From assembly GCA_032433765.1 (NCBI GenBank), contig JAVIAB010000051.1, positions 78,770,244-78,834,243 of the forward strand: 64,000 nucleotides of DNA, read 5' to 3'. Within the stretch, counting starts at the first letter, position 1; each line of letters opens with the position of its first letter. The stretch comes from Megaustenia siamemsis (taxonomy: Eukaryota > Mollusca > Gastropoda > Stylommatophora > Ariophantidae). Positions 42,221-56,300 of this stretch are shown here, piece by piece. A model generated the notes under the pieces. That model was not told the DNA's origin. It ran no database searches and was given only the letters and a program-made list of their open reading frames with translations. A program made the translations under genes and the position numbers.

Positions 42221-43562
42221 CATGGTAACTGTCCAACATAAAAGCATCCTTGTGACAAGCACAGAAAGGCAGCAATCATGGTAACTGTCCAACATAAAAG
42301 CATCCTTGTGACAAACACAGAAAGGCAGCAATCATGGTAACTGTCCAACATAAAAGCATCCTTGTGACAAGCACAGAAAGACAGCAATCATGGTAACTGT
42401 CCAACATAAAAGCATCCTTGTGACAAGCACAGGAAGGCAACAATCATGGTAACTGTCCAACATAAAAGCATCCTTGTGACAAGCACAGAAAGGCAGCAAT
42501 CATGGTAACTGTCCAACATAAAAGCATCCTTGTGACAAGCACAGAAAGGCAACAATCATGGTAACTGTCCAACATAAAAGCATCCTTGTGACAAGCACAG
42601 AAAGGCAGCAATCATGGTAACTGTCCAACATAAAAGCATCCTTGTGACAAGCACAGAAAGGCAACAATCATGGTAACTGTCCAACATAAAAGCATCCTTG
42701 TGACAAGCACAGAAAGGCAACAATCATGGTAACTGTCCAACATAAAAGCATCCTTGTGACAAGCACAGAAAGGCAGCAATCATGGTAACTGTCCAACATA
42801 AAAGCATCCTTGTGACAAACACAGAAAGGCAGCAATCATGGTAACTGTCCAACATAAAAGCATCCTTGTGACAAGCACAGAAAGGCAGCAATCATGGTAA
42901 CTATCCAACATAAAAGCATCCTTGTGACAAGCACAGAAAGGCAACAATCATGGTAACTGTCAACATAAAAGCATCCTTGTGACAAGCACAGAAAGGCAGC
43001 AATCATGGTAACTGTCCAACATAAAAGCATCCTTGTGACAAACACAGAAAGGCAACAATCATGGTAACTGTCCAACATAAAAGCATCCTTGTGACAAGCA
43101 CAGAAAGGCAACAATCATGGTAACTGTCCAACATAAAAGCATCCTTGTGACAAGCACAGAAAGGCAACAATCATGGTAACTGTCCAACATAAACGCATCC
43201 TTATGACAAGCACAGAAAGGCAGCAATCATGGTAACTATCCAACATAAAAGCATCCTTGTGACAAACAGAGGAAGGCAACAATCATGGTAACTATCCAAC
43301 ATAAAAGCATCCTTGTGACAAGCACAGAAAGGCAACAATCATGGTAACTGTCCAGCATAAAAGCATCCTTGTGACAAGCACAGAAAGGCAACAATCATGG
43401 TAACTGTCCAACATAAAGCATCCTTGTGACAAGCACAGAAAGACAGCAATCATGGTAACTGTCCAACATAAAAGCATCCTTGTGACAAGCACAGAAAGGC
43501 AACAATCATGGTAATTGTCCAACATAAAAGCATCCTTGTGACAAGCACAGAAAGGCAGCAAT

Positions 43563-46500
43563 CATGAACAGAAAGGCAACAATCATGTGAACTGTCCAAC
43601 ATAAAGCATCCTTGTGACAAGCAGAGAAAGGCAAGAATCGTGGTAACTGTCCAACATAAAAGCATCCTTGTGACAAGCACAGAAAGGCAGCAATCATGGT
43701 AACTGTCCAACATAAAAGCATCCTTGTGACAAGCACAGAAAGGCAGCAATCATGAACTGAAAGGCAACAATTATGTGAACTGTCCAACATAAAAGCATCC
43801 TTGTGACAAGCACAGAAAGTCAGCAATCATGGTAATTGTCCAACATAAAAGTATCCTTGTGACAAGCACAGAAAGGCAGCAATCATGGTAATTGTCCAAC
43901 ATAAAAGTATCCTTGTGACAAGCACAGAAAGGCAGCAATCGTGGTAACTGTCCAACATAAAAGCATCCTTGTGACAAGCACAGAAAGGCAGCAATCATGG
44001 TAACTGTCCAACATAAAAGCATCCTTGTGACAAGCACAGAAAGGCAGCAATCATGAACTGAAAGGCAACAATTATGTGAACTGTCCAACATAAAAGCATC
44101 CTTGTGACAAGCACAGAAAGGCAGCAATCATGGTAACTGTCCAACATAAAAGTATCCTTGTGACAAGCAGAGGAAGGCAACAATCATGGTAACTGTCCAA
44201 CATAAAAGCATCCTTGTGACAAGCACAGAAAGGCAGCAATCATGGTAACTGTCCAACATAAAAGCATCCTTGTGACAAACACAGAAAGGCAGCAATCATG
44301 GTAACTGTCCAACATAAAAGCATCCTTGTGACAAACACAGAAAGGCAGCAATCATGGTAACTGTCCAACATAAAAGCATCCTTGTGACAAGCACAGGAAG
44401 GCAACAATCATGGTAACTGTCCAACATAAAAGCATCCTTGTGACAAGCACAGAAAGGCAGCAATCATGGTAACTGTCCAACATAAAAGCATCCTTGTGAC
44501 AAGCAGAGGAAGGCAACAATCATGGTAACTGTCCAACATAAAAGCATCCTTGTGACAAGCACAGAAAGGCAGCAATCATGGTAACTGTCCAACATAAAAG
44601 CATCCTTGTGACAAACACAGAAAGGCAGCAATCATGGTAACTGTCCAACATAAAAGCATCCTTGTGACAAGCACAGAAAGGCAACAATCATGGTAACTGT
44701 CCAACATAAAAGTATCCTTGTGACAAGCACAGAAAGGCAACAATCATGGTAACTGTCCAACATAAAAGCATCCTTGTGACAAGCACAGAAAGGCAGCAAT
44801 CATGGTAACTGTCCAACATAAAAGCATCCTTGTGACAAACACAGAAAGGCAGCAATCATGGTAACTGTCCAACATAAAAGCATCCTTGTGACAAGCACAG
44901 AAAGGCAGCAATCATGGTAACTATCCAACATAAAAGCATCCTTGTGACAAACACAGAAAGGCAACAATCATGGTAACTGTCAACATAAACGCATCCTTGT
45001 GACAAGCACAGAAAGGCAGCAATCATGGTAACTATCCAACATAAAAGCATCCTTGTGACAAACAGAGGAAGGCAACAATCATGGTAACTATCCAACATAA
45101 AAGCATCCTTGTGACAAGCACAGAAAGGCAACAATCATGGTAACTGTCCAACATAAAAGCATCCTTGTGACAAGCACAGAAAGGCATCAATCATGGTAAC
45201 TGTCCAACATAAAAGCATCCTTGTGACAAGCACAGAAAGGCAGCAATCATGGTAACTATCCAACATAAAAGCATCCTTGTGACAAACAGAGGAAGGCAAC
45301 AATCATGGTAACTATCCAACATAAAAGCATCCTTGTGACAAGCACAGAAAGGCAACAATCATGGTAACTGTCCAGCATAAAAGCATCCTTGTGACAAGCA
45401 CAGAAAGGCAACAATCATGGTAACTGTCCAACATAAAGCATCCTTGTGACAAGCACAGAAAGACAGCAATCATGGTAACTGTCCAACATAAAAGCATCCT
45501 TGTGACAAGCACAGAAAGGCAACAATCATGGTAATTGTCCAACATAAAAGCATCCTTGTGACAAGCACAGAAAGGCAGCAATCATGAACAGAAAGGCAAC
45601 AATCATGTGAACTGTCCAACATAAAGCATCCTTGTGACAAGCAGAGAAAGGCAAGAATCGTGGTAACTGTCCAACATAAAAGCATCCTTGTGACAAGCAC
45701 AGAAAGGCAGCAATCATGGTAACTGTCCAACATAAAAGCATCCTTGTGACAAGCACAGAAAGGCAGCAATCATGAACTGAAAGGCAACAATTATGTGAAC
45801 TGTCCAACATAAAAGCATCCTTGTGACAAGCACAGAAAGGCAGCAATCATGGTAACTGTCCAACATAAAAGTATCCTTGTGACAAGCACAGAAAGGCAGC
45901 AATCATGGTAACTGTCCAACATAAAAGTATCCTTGTGACAAGCAGAGGAAGGCAACAATCATGGTAACTGTCCAACATAAAAGCATCCTTGTGACAAGCA
46001 CAGAAAGGCAGCAATCATGGTAACTGTCCAACATAAAAGCATCCTTGTGACAAACACAGAAAGGCAGCAATCATGGTAACTGTCCAACATAAAAGCATCC
46101 TTGTGACAAGCACAGAAAGACAGCAATCATGGTAACTGTCCAACATAAAAGCATCCTTGTGACAAGCACAGAAAGACAGCAATCATGGTAACTGTCCAAC
46201 ATAAAAGCATCCTTGTGACAAGCACAGGAAGGCAACAATCATGGTAACTGTCCAACATAAAAGCATCCTTGTGACAAGCACAGAAAGGCAGCAATCATGG
46301 TAACTGTCCAACATAAAAGCATCCTTGTGACAAGCACAGAAAGGCAACAATCATGGTAACTGTCCAACATAAAAGCATCCTTGTGACAAGCACAGAAAGG
46401 CAGCAATCATGGTAACTGTCCAACATAAAAGCATCCTTGTGACAAGCACAGAAAGGCAACAATCATGGTAACTGTCCAACATAAAAGTATCCTTGCGACA

Positions 46501-49500
46501 AGCACAGAAAGGCAACAATCATGGTAACTGTCCAACATAAAAGCATCCTTGTGACAAGCACAGAAAGGCAGCAATCATGGTAACTGTCCAACATAAAAGC
46601 ATCCTTGTGACAAACACAGAAAGGCAGCAATCATGGTAACTGTCCAACATAAAAGCATCCTTGTGACAAGCACAGAAAGGCAGCAATCATGGTAACTATC
46701 CAACATAAAAGCATCCTTGTGACAAACACAGAAAGGCAACAATCATGGTAACTATCCAACATAAAAGCATCCTTGTGACAAGCACAGAAAGGCAACAATC
46801 AAGGTAACTGTCCAACATAAAAGCATCCTTGTGACAAGCACAGAAAGGCATCAATCATGGTAACTGTCCAACATAAACGCATCCTTATGACAAGCACAGA
46901 AAGGCAGCAATCATGGTAACTATCCAACATAAAAGCATCCTTGTGACAAACAGAGGAAGGCAACAATCATGGTAACTATCCAACATAAAAGCATCCTTGT
47001 GACAAGCACAGAAAGGCAACAATCATGGTAACTGTCCAGCATAAAAGCATCCTTGTGACAAGCACAGAAAGGCAACAATCATGGTAACTGTCCAACATAA
47101 AGCATCCTTGTGACAAGCACAGAAAGACAGCAATCATGGTAACTGTCCAACATAAAAGCATCCTTGTGACAAGCACAGAAAGGCAACAATCATGGTAATT
47201 GTCCAACATAAAAGCATCCTTGTGACAAGCACAGAAAGGCAGCAATCATGAACAGAAAGGCAACAATCATGTGAACTGTCCAACATAAAGCATCCTTGTG
47301 ACAAGCAGAGAAAGGCAAGAATCGTGGTAACTGTCCAACATAAAAGCATCCTTGTGACAAGCACAGAAAGGCAGCAATCATGGTAACTGTCCAACATAAA
47401 AGCATCCTTGTGACAAGCACAGAAAGGCAGCAATCATGAACTGAAAGGCAACAATTATGTGAACTGTCCAACATAAAAGCATCCTTGTGACAAGCACAGA
47501 AAGTCAGCAATCATGGTAATTGTCCAACATAAAAGTATCCTTGTGACAAGCACAGAAAGGCAGCAATCATGGTAATTGTCCAACATAAAAGTATCCTTGT
47601 GACAAGCACAGAAAGGCAGCAATCGTGGTAACTGTCCAACATAAAAGCATCCTTGTGACAAGCACAGAAAGGCAGCAATCATGGTAACTGTCCAACATAA
47701 AAGCATCCTTGTGACAAGCACAGAAAGGCAGCAATCATGAACTGAAAGGCAACAATTATGTGAACTGTCCAACATAAAAGCATCCTTGTGACAAGCACAG
47801 AAAGGCAGCAATCATGGTAACTGTCCAACATAAAAGTATCCTTGTGACAAGCAGAGGAAGGCAACAATCATGGTAACTGTCCAACATAAAAGCATCCTTG
47901 TGACAAGCACAGAAAGGCAGCAATCATGGTAACTGTCCAACATAAAAGCATCCTTGTGACAAGCACAGAAAGGCAGCAATCATGGTAACTGTCCAACATA
48001 AAAGCATCCTTGTGACAAGCACAGAAAGACAGCAATCATGGTAACTGTCCAACATAAAAGCATCCTTGTGACAAGCACAGAAAGACAGCAATCATGGTAA
48101 CTGTCCAACATAAAAGCATCCTTGTGACAAGCACAGGAAGGCAACAATCATGGTAACTCTCCAACATAAAAGCATCCTTGTGACAAGCACAGAAAGGCAG
48201 CAATCATGGTAACTGTCCAACATAAAAGCATCCTTGTGACAAGCACAGAAAGGCAACAATCATGGTAACTGTCCAACATAAAAGCATCCTTGTGACAAGC
48301 ACAGAAAGGCAGCAATCATGGTAACTGTCCAACATAAAATCATCCTTGTGACAAGCACAGAAAGGCAACAATCATGGTAACTGTCCAACATAAAAGTATC
48401 CTTGTGACAAGCACAGAAAGGCAACAATCATGGTAACTGTCCAACATAAAAGCATCCTTGTGACAAGCACAGAAAGGCAGCAATCATGGTAACTGTCCAA
48501 CATAAAAGCATCCTTGTGACAAACACAGAAAGGCAGCAATCATGGTAACTGTCCAACATAAAAGCATCCTTGTGACAAGCACAGAAAGGCAGCAATCATG
48601 GTAACTGTCCAACATAAAAGCATCCTTGTGACAAGCACAGAAAGGCAGCAATCATGGTAACTATCCAACATAAAAGCATCCTTGTGACAAACAGAGGAAG
48701 GCAACAATCATGGTAACTATCCAACATAAAAGCATCCTTGTGACAAGCACAGAAAGGCAACAATCATGGTAACTGTCCAACATAAAAGCATCCTTGTGAC
48801 AAGCACAGAAAGGCAACAATCATGGTAACTGTCCAACATAAAGCATCCTTGTGACAAGCACAGAAAGACAGCAATCATGGTAACTGTCCAACATAAAAGC
48901 ATCCTTGTGACAAGCACAGAAAGGCAACAATCATGGTAACTGTCCAACATAAAAGCATCCTTGTGACAAGCACAGAAAGGCAGCAATCATGAACAGAAAG
49001 GCAACAATCATGTGAACTGTCCAACATAAAAGCATCCTTGTGACAAGCAGAGAAAGGCAAGAATCATGGTAACTGTCCAACATAAAAGCATCCTTGTGAC
49101 AAGCACAGAAAGGCAGCAATCATGGTAACTGTCCAACATAAAAGCATCCTTGTGACAAGCACAGAAAGGCAGCAATCATGAACTGAAAGGCAACAATTAT
49201 GTGAACTGTCCAACATAAAAGCATCCTTGTGACAAGCACAGAAAGTCAGCAATCATGGTAATTGTCCAACATAAAAGTATCCTTGTGACAAACACAGAAA
49301 GGCAGCAATCATGGTAACTGTCCAACAAAAAAGCATCCTTGTGACAAGCACAGAAAGGCAGCAATCATGGTAACTGTCCAACATAAAAGCATCCTTGTGA
49401 CAAGCACAGAAAGGCAGCAATCATGAACTGAAAGGCAACAATTATGTGAACTGTCCAACATAAAAGCATCCTTGTGACAATCACAGAAAGGCAGCAATCA

Positions 49501-52500
49501 TGGTAACTGTCCAACATAAAAGTATCCTTGTGACAAGCACAGGAAGGCAACAATCATGGTAACTGTCCAACATAAAAGTATCCTTGTGACAAGCAGAGGA
49601 AGGCAACAATCATGGTAACTGTCCAACATAAAAGTATCCTTGTGACAAGCAGAGGAAGGCAACAATCATGGTAACTGTCCAACATAAAAGCATCCTTGTG
49701 ACAAGCACAGAAAGGCAGCAATCATGGTAACTGTCCAACATAAAAGCATCCTTGTGACAAACACAGAAAGGCAACAATCATGGTAACTGTCCAACATAAA
49801 AGCATCCTTGTGACAAGCACAGAAAGACAGCAATCATGGTAACTGTCCAACATAAAAGCATCCTTGTGACAAGCACAGAAAGACAGCAATCATGGTAACT
49901 GTCCAACATAAAAGCATCCTTGTGACAAGCACAGGAAGGCAACAATCATGGTAACTCTCCAACATAAAAGCATCCTTGTGACAAGCACAGAAAGGCAGCA
50001 ATCATGGTAACTGTCCAACATAAAAGCATCCTTGTGACAAGCACAGAAAGGCAACAATCATGGTAACTGTCCAACATAAAAGCATCCTTGTGACAAGCAC
50101 AGAAAGGCAGCAATCATGGTAACTGTCCAACATAAAATCATCCTTGTGACAAGCACAGAAAGGCAACAATCATGGTAACTGTCCAACATAAAAGCATCCT
50201 TGTGACAAACACAGAAAGGCAGCAATCATGGTAACTGTCCAACATAAAAGCATCCTTGTGACAAGCACAGAAAGGCAGCAATCATGGTAACTATCCAACA
50301 TAAAAGCATCCTTGTGACAAACACAGAAAGGCAACAATCATGGTAACTGTCCAACATAAACGCATCCTTATGACAAGCACAGAAAGGCAGCAATCATGGT
50401 AACTATCCAACATAAAAGCATCCTTGTGACAAACAGAGGAAGGCAACAATCATGGTAACTATCCAACATAAAAGCATCCTTGTGACAAGCACAGAAAGGC
50501 AACAATCATGGTAACTGTCCAACATAAAAGCATCCTTGTGACAAGCACAGAAAGGCAACAATCATGGTAACTGTCCAACATAAAGCATCCTTGTGACAAG
50601 CACAGAAAGACAGCAATCATGGTAACTGTCCAACATAAAAGCATCCTTGTGACAAGCACAGAAAGGCAACAATCATGGTAACTGTCCAACATAAAAGCAT
50701 CCTTGTGACAAGCACAGAAAGGCAGCAATCATGAACAGAAAGGCAACAATCATGTGAACTGTCCAACATAAAGCATCCTTGTGACAAGCAGAGAAAGGCA
50801 AGAATCATGGTAACTGTCCAACATAAAAGCATCCTTGTGACAAGCACAGAAAGGCAGCAATCATGGTAACTGTCCAACATAAAAGCATCCTTGTGACAAG
50901 CACAGAAAGGCAACAATCATGGTAACTGTCCAACATAAAAGCATCCTTGCGACAAGCACAGAAAGGCAACAATCATGGTAACTGTCCAACATAAAAGCAT
51001 CCTTGTGACAAGCACAGAAAGGCAGCAATCATGGTAACTGTCCAACATAAAAGCATCCTTGTGACAAACACAGAAAGGCAGCAATCATGGTAACTGTCCA
51101 ACATAAAAGCATCCTTGTGACAAGCACAGAAAGGCAGCAATCATGGTAACTATCCAACATAAAAGCATCCTTGTGACAAACACAGAAAGGCAACAATCAT
51201 GGTAACTGTCCAACATAAACGCATCCTTATGACAAGCACAGAAAGGCAGCAATCATGGTAACTATCCAACATAAAAGCATCCTTGTGACAAACAGAGGAA
51301 GGCAACAATCATGGTAACTATCCAACATAAAAGCATCCTTGTGACAAGCACAGAAAGGCAACAATCATGGTAACTGTCCAGCATAAAAGCATCCTTGTGA
51401 CAAGCACAGAAAGGCAACAATCATGGTAACTGTCCAACATAAAGCATCCTTGTGACAAGCACAGAAAGACAGCAATCATGGTAACTGTCCAACATAAAAG
51501 CATCCTTGTGACAAGCACAGAAAGGCAACAATCATGGTAATTGTCCAACATAAAAGCATCCTTGTGACAAGCACAGAAAGGCAGCAATCATGAACAGAAA
51601 GGCAACAATCATGTGAACTGTCCAACATAAAGCATCCTTGTGACAAGCAGAGAAAGGCAAGAATCGTGGTAACTGTCCAACATAAAAGCATCCTTGTGAC
51701 AAGCACAGAAAGGCAGCAATCATGGTAACTGTCCAACATAAAAGCATCCTTGTGACAAGCACAGAAAGGCAGCAATCATGAACTGAAAGGCAACAATTAT
51801 GTGAACTGTCCAACATAAAAGCATCCTTGTGACAAGCACAGAAAGTCAGCAATCATGGTAATTGTCCAACATAAAAGTATCCTTGTGACAAACACAGAAA
51901 GGCAGCAATCATGGTAACTGTCCAACAAAAAAGCATCCTTGTGACAAGCACAGAAAGGCAGCAATCATGGTAACTGTCCAACATAAAAGCATCCTTGTGA
52001 CAAGCACAGAAAGGCAGCAATCATGAACTGAAAGGCAACAATTATGTGAACTGTCCAACATAAAATCATCCTTGTGACAATCACAGAAAGGCAGCAATCA
52101 TGGTAACTGTCCAACATAAAAGTATCCTTGTGACAAGCAGAGAAGGCAACAATCATGGTAACTGTCCAACATAAAAGTATCCTTGTGACAAGCAGAGGAA
52201 GGCAACAATCATGGTAACTGTCCAACATAAAAGTATCCTTGTGACAAGCAGAGGAAGGCAACAATCATGGTAACTGTCCAACATAAAAGCATCCTTGTGA
52301 CAAGCACAGAAAGGCAGCAATCATGGTAACTGTCCAACATAAAAGCATCCTTGTGACAAACACAGAAAGGCAACAATCATGGTAACTGTCCAACATAAAA
52401 GCATCCTTGTGACAAGCACAGAAAGACAGCAATCATGGTAACTGTCCAACATAAAAGCATCCTTGTGACAAGCACAGAAAGACAGCAATCATGGTAACTG

Positions 52501-53329
52501 TCCAACATAAAAGCATCCTTGTGACAAGCACAGGAAGGCAACAATCATGGTAACTCTCCAACATAAAAGCATCCTTGTGACAAGCACAGAAAGGCAGCAA
52601 TCATGGTAACTGTCCAACATAAAAGCATCCTTGTGACAAGCACAGAAAGGCAACAATCATGGTAACTGTCCAACAAAAAAGCATCCTTGTGACAAGCACA
52701 GAAAGGCAGCAATCATGGTAACTGTCCAACATAAAATCATCCTTGTGACAAGCACAGAAAGGCAACAATCATGGTAACTGTCCAACATAAAAGCATCCTT
52801 GTGACAAACACAGAAAGGCAGCAATCATGGTAACTGTCCAACATAAAAGCATCCTTGTGACAAGCACAGAAAGGCAGCAATCATGGTAACTATCCAACAT
52901 AAAAGCATCCTTGTGACAAACACAGAAAGGCAACAATCATGGTAACTGTCCAACATAAACGCATCCTTATGACAAGCACAGAAAGGCAGCAATCATGGTA
53001 ACTATCCAACATAAAAGCATCCTTGTGACAAACAGAGGAAGGCAACAATCATGGTAACTATCCAACATAAAAGCATCCTTGTGACAAGCACAGAAAGGCA
53101 ACAATCATGGTAACTGTCCAGCATAAAAGCATCCTTGTGACAAGCACAGAAAGGCAACAATCATGGTAACTGTCCAACATAAAGCATCCTTGTGACAAGC
53201 ACAGAAAGACAGCAATCATGGTAACTGTCCAACATAAAAGCATCCTTGTGACAAGCACAGAAAGGCAACAATCATGGTAATTGTCCAACATAAAAGCATC
53301 CTTGTGACAAGCACAGAAAGGCAGCAATC
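43563..53329 (+). repeat. Run of higher-order repeat units in the 56 bp satellite
   Basis: The marker monomer with the 21 bp internal duplication followed by GTGAACTGTCCAACATAAAG occurs at 43563, 45583, 47247, 48988, 50730, 51589 and 53329. Spacings are 2020, 1664, 1741, 1742, 859 and 1740 bp. Between markers the order of variant monomers is largely the same, so these are higher-order units of about 30-36 monomers with internal deletions or expansions. The same marker is found at 32554, 34519, 36217, 39903, 41599, 57060, 58575, 60071, 60930 and 62238. Confidence 0.85.
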
Positions 53330-56300
53330 ATGAACAGAAAGGCAACAATCATGTGAACTGTCCAACATAAAGCATCCTTGTGACAAGCAGAGAAAGGCAA
53401 GAATCGTGGTAACTGTCCAACATAAAAGCATCCTTGTGACAAGCACAGAAAGGCAGCAATCATGGTAACTGTCCAACATAAAAGCATCCTTGTGACAAGC
53501 ACAGAAAGGCAGCAATCATGAACTGAAAGGCAACAATTATGTGAACTGTCCAACATAAAAGCATCCTTGTGACAAGCACAGAAAGTCAGCAATCATGGTA
53601 ATTGTCCAACATAAAAGTATCCTTGTGACAAGCACAGAAAGGCAGCAATCATGGTAATTGTCCAACATAAAAGTATCCTTGTGACAAGCACAGAAAGGCA
53701 GCAATCGTGGTAACTGTCCAACAAAAAAGCATCCTTGTGACAAGCACAGAAAGGCAGCAATCATGGTAACTGTCCAACATAAAAGCATCCTTGTGACAAG
53801 CACAGAAAGGCAGCAATCATGAACTGAAAGGCAACAATTATGTGAACTGTCCAACATAAAAGCATCCTTGTGACAAGCACAGAAAGGCAGCAATCATGGT
53901 AACTGTCCAACATAAAAGTATCCTTGTGACAAGCAGAGGAAGGCAACAATCATGGTAACTGTCCAACATAAAAGCATCCTTGTGACAAGCAGAGGAAGGC
54001 AACAATCATGGTAACTGTCCAACATAAAAGTATCCTTGTGACAAGCAGAGGAAGGCAACAATCATGGTAACTGTCCAACATAAAAGCATCCTTGTGACAA
54101 GCACAGAAAGGCAGCAATCATGGTAACTGTCCAACATAAAAGCATCCTTGTGACAAGCAGAGGAAGGCAACAATCATGGTAACTGTCCAACATAAAAGTA
54201 TCCTTGCGACAAGCACAGAAAGGCAACAATCATGGTAACTGTCCAACATAAAAGCATCCTTGTGACAAGCACAGAAAGGCAGCAATCATGGTAACTGTCC
54301 AACATAAAAGCATCCTTGTGACAAACACAGAAAGGCAGCAATCATGGTAACTGTCCAACATAAAAGCATCCTTGTGACAAGCACAGAAAGGCAGCAATCA
54401 TGAACTGAAAGGCAACAATTATGTGAACTGTCCAACATAAAAGCATCCTTGTGACAAGCACAGAAAGTCAGCAATCATGGTAATTGTCCAACATAAAAGT
54501 ATCCTTGTGACAAGCACAGAAAGGCAGCAATCATGGTAATTGTCCAACATAAAAGTATCCTTGTGACAAGCACAGAAAGGCAGCAATCATGGTAACTGTC
54601 CAACATAAAAGCATCCTTGTGACAAGCACAGAAAGGCAGCAATCATGGTAACTGTCCAACATAAAAGCATCCTTGTGACAAGCACAGAAAGGCAGCAATC
54701 ATGGTAACTGTCCAAAATAAAAGCATCCTTGTGACAAGCACAGAAAGGCAGCAATCATGGTAACTGTCCAACATAAAAGCATCCTTGTGACAAGCACAGA
54801 AAGGCAGCAATCATGAACTGAAAGGCAACAATTATGTGAACTGTCCAACATAAAAGCATCCTTGTGACAAGCACAGAAAGGCAGCAATCATGGTAACTGT
54901 CCAACATAAAAGTATCCTTGTGACAAGCAGAGGAAGGCAACAATCATGGTAACTGTCCAACATAAAAGTATCCTTGTGACAAGCAGAGGAAGGCAACAAT
55001 CATGGTAACTGTCCAACATAAAAGTATCCTTGTGACAAGCAGAGGAAGGCAACAATCATGGTAACTGTCCAACATAAAAGCATCCTTGTGACAAGCACAG
55101 AAAGGCAGCAATCATGGTAACTGTCCAACATAAAAGCATCCTTGTGACAAGCAGAGGAAGGCAACAATCATGGTAACTGTCCAACATAAAAGTATCCTTG
55201 TGCGACAAGCACAGAAAGGCAACAATCATGGTAACTGTCCAACATAAAAGCATCCTTGTGACAAGCAGAGAAAGGCAGCAATCATGGTAACTGTCCAACA
55301 TAAAAGCATCCTTGTGACAAACACAGAAAGGCAGCAATCATGGTAACTGTCCAACATAAAAGCATCCTTGTGACAAGCACAGAAAGGCAGCAATCATGAA
55401 CTGAAAGGCAACAATTATGTGAACTGTCCAACATAAAAGCATCCTTGTGACAAGCACAGAAAGGCAGCAATCATGGTAATTGTCCAACATAAAAGTATCC
55501 TTGTGACAAGCACAGAAAGGCAGCAATCATGGTAATTGTCCAACATAAAAGTATCCTTGTGACAAGCACAGAAAGGCAGCAATCGTGGTAACTGTCCAAC
55601 ATAAAAGCATCCTTGTGACAAGCACAGAAAGGCAGCAATCATGGTAACTGTCCAACATAAAAGCATCCTTGTGACAAGCACAGAAAGGCAGCAATCATGA
55701 ACTGAAAGGCAACAATTATGTGAACTGTCCAACATAAAAGCATCCTTGTGACAAGCACAGAAAGGCAGCAATCATGGTAACTGTCCAACATAAAAGTATC
55801 CTTGTGACAAGCAGAGGAAGGCAACAATCATGGTAACTGTCCAACATAAAAGCATCCTTGTGACAAGCCCAGAAAGGCAGCAATCATGGTAACTGTCCAA
55901 CATAAAAGCATCCTTGTGACAAACACAGAAAGGCAGCAATCATGGTAACTGTCCAACATAAAAGCATCCTTGTGACAAGCACAGAAAGACAGCAATCATG
56001 GTAACTGTCCAACATAAAAGCATCCTTGTGACAAGCACAGAAAGACAGCAATCATGGTAACTGTCCAACATAAAAGCATCCTTGTGACAAGCACAGGAAG
56101 GCAACAATCATGGTAACTCTCCAACATAAAAGCATCCTTGTGACAAGCACAGAAAGGCAGCAATCATGGTAACTGTCCAACATAAAAGCATCCTTGTGAC
56201 AAGCACAGAAAGGCAACAATCATGGTAACTGTCCAACATAAAAGCATCCTTGTGACAAGCACAGAAAGGCAGCAATCATGGTAACTGTCCAACATAAAAG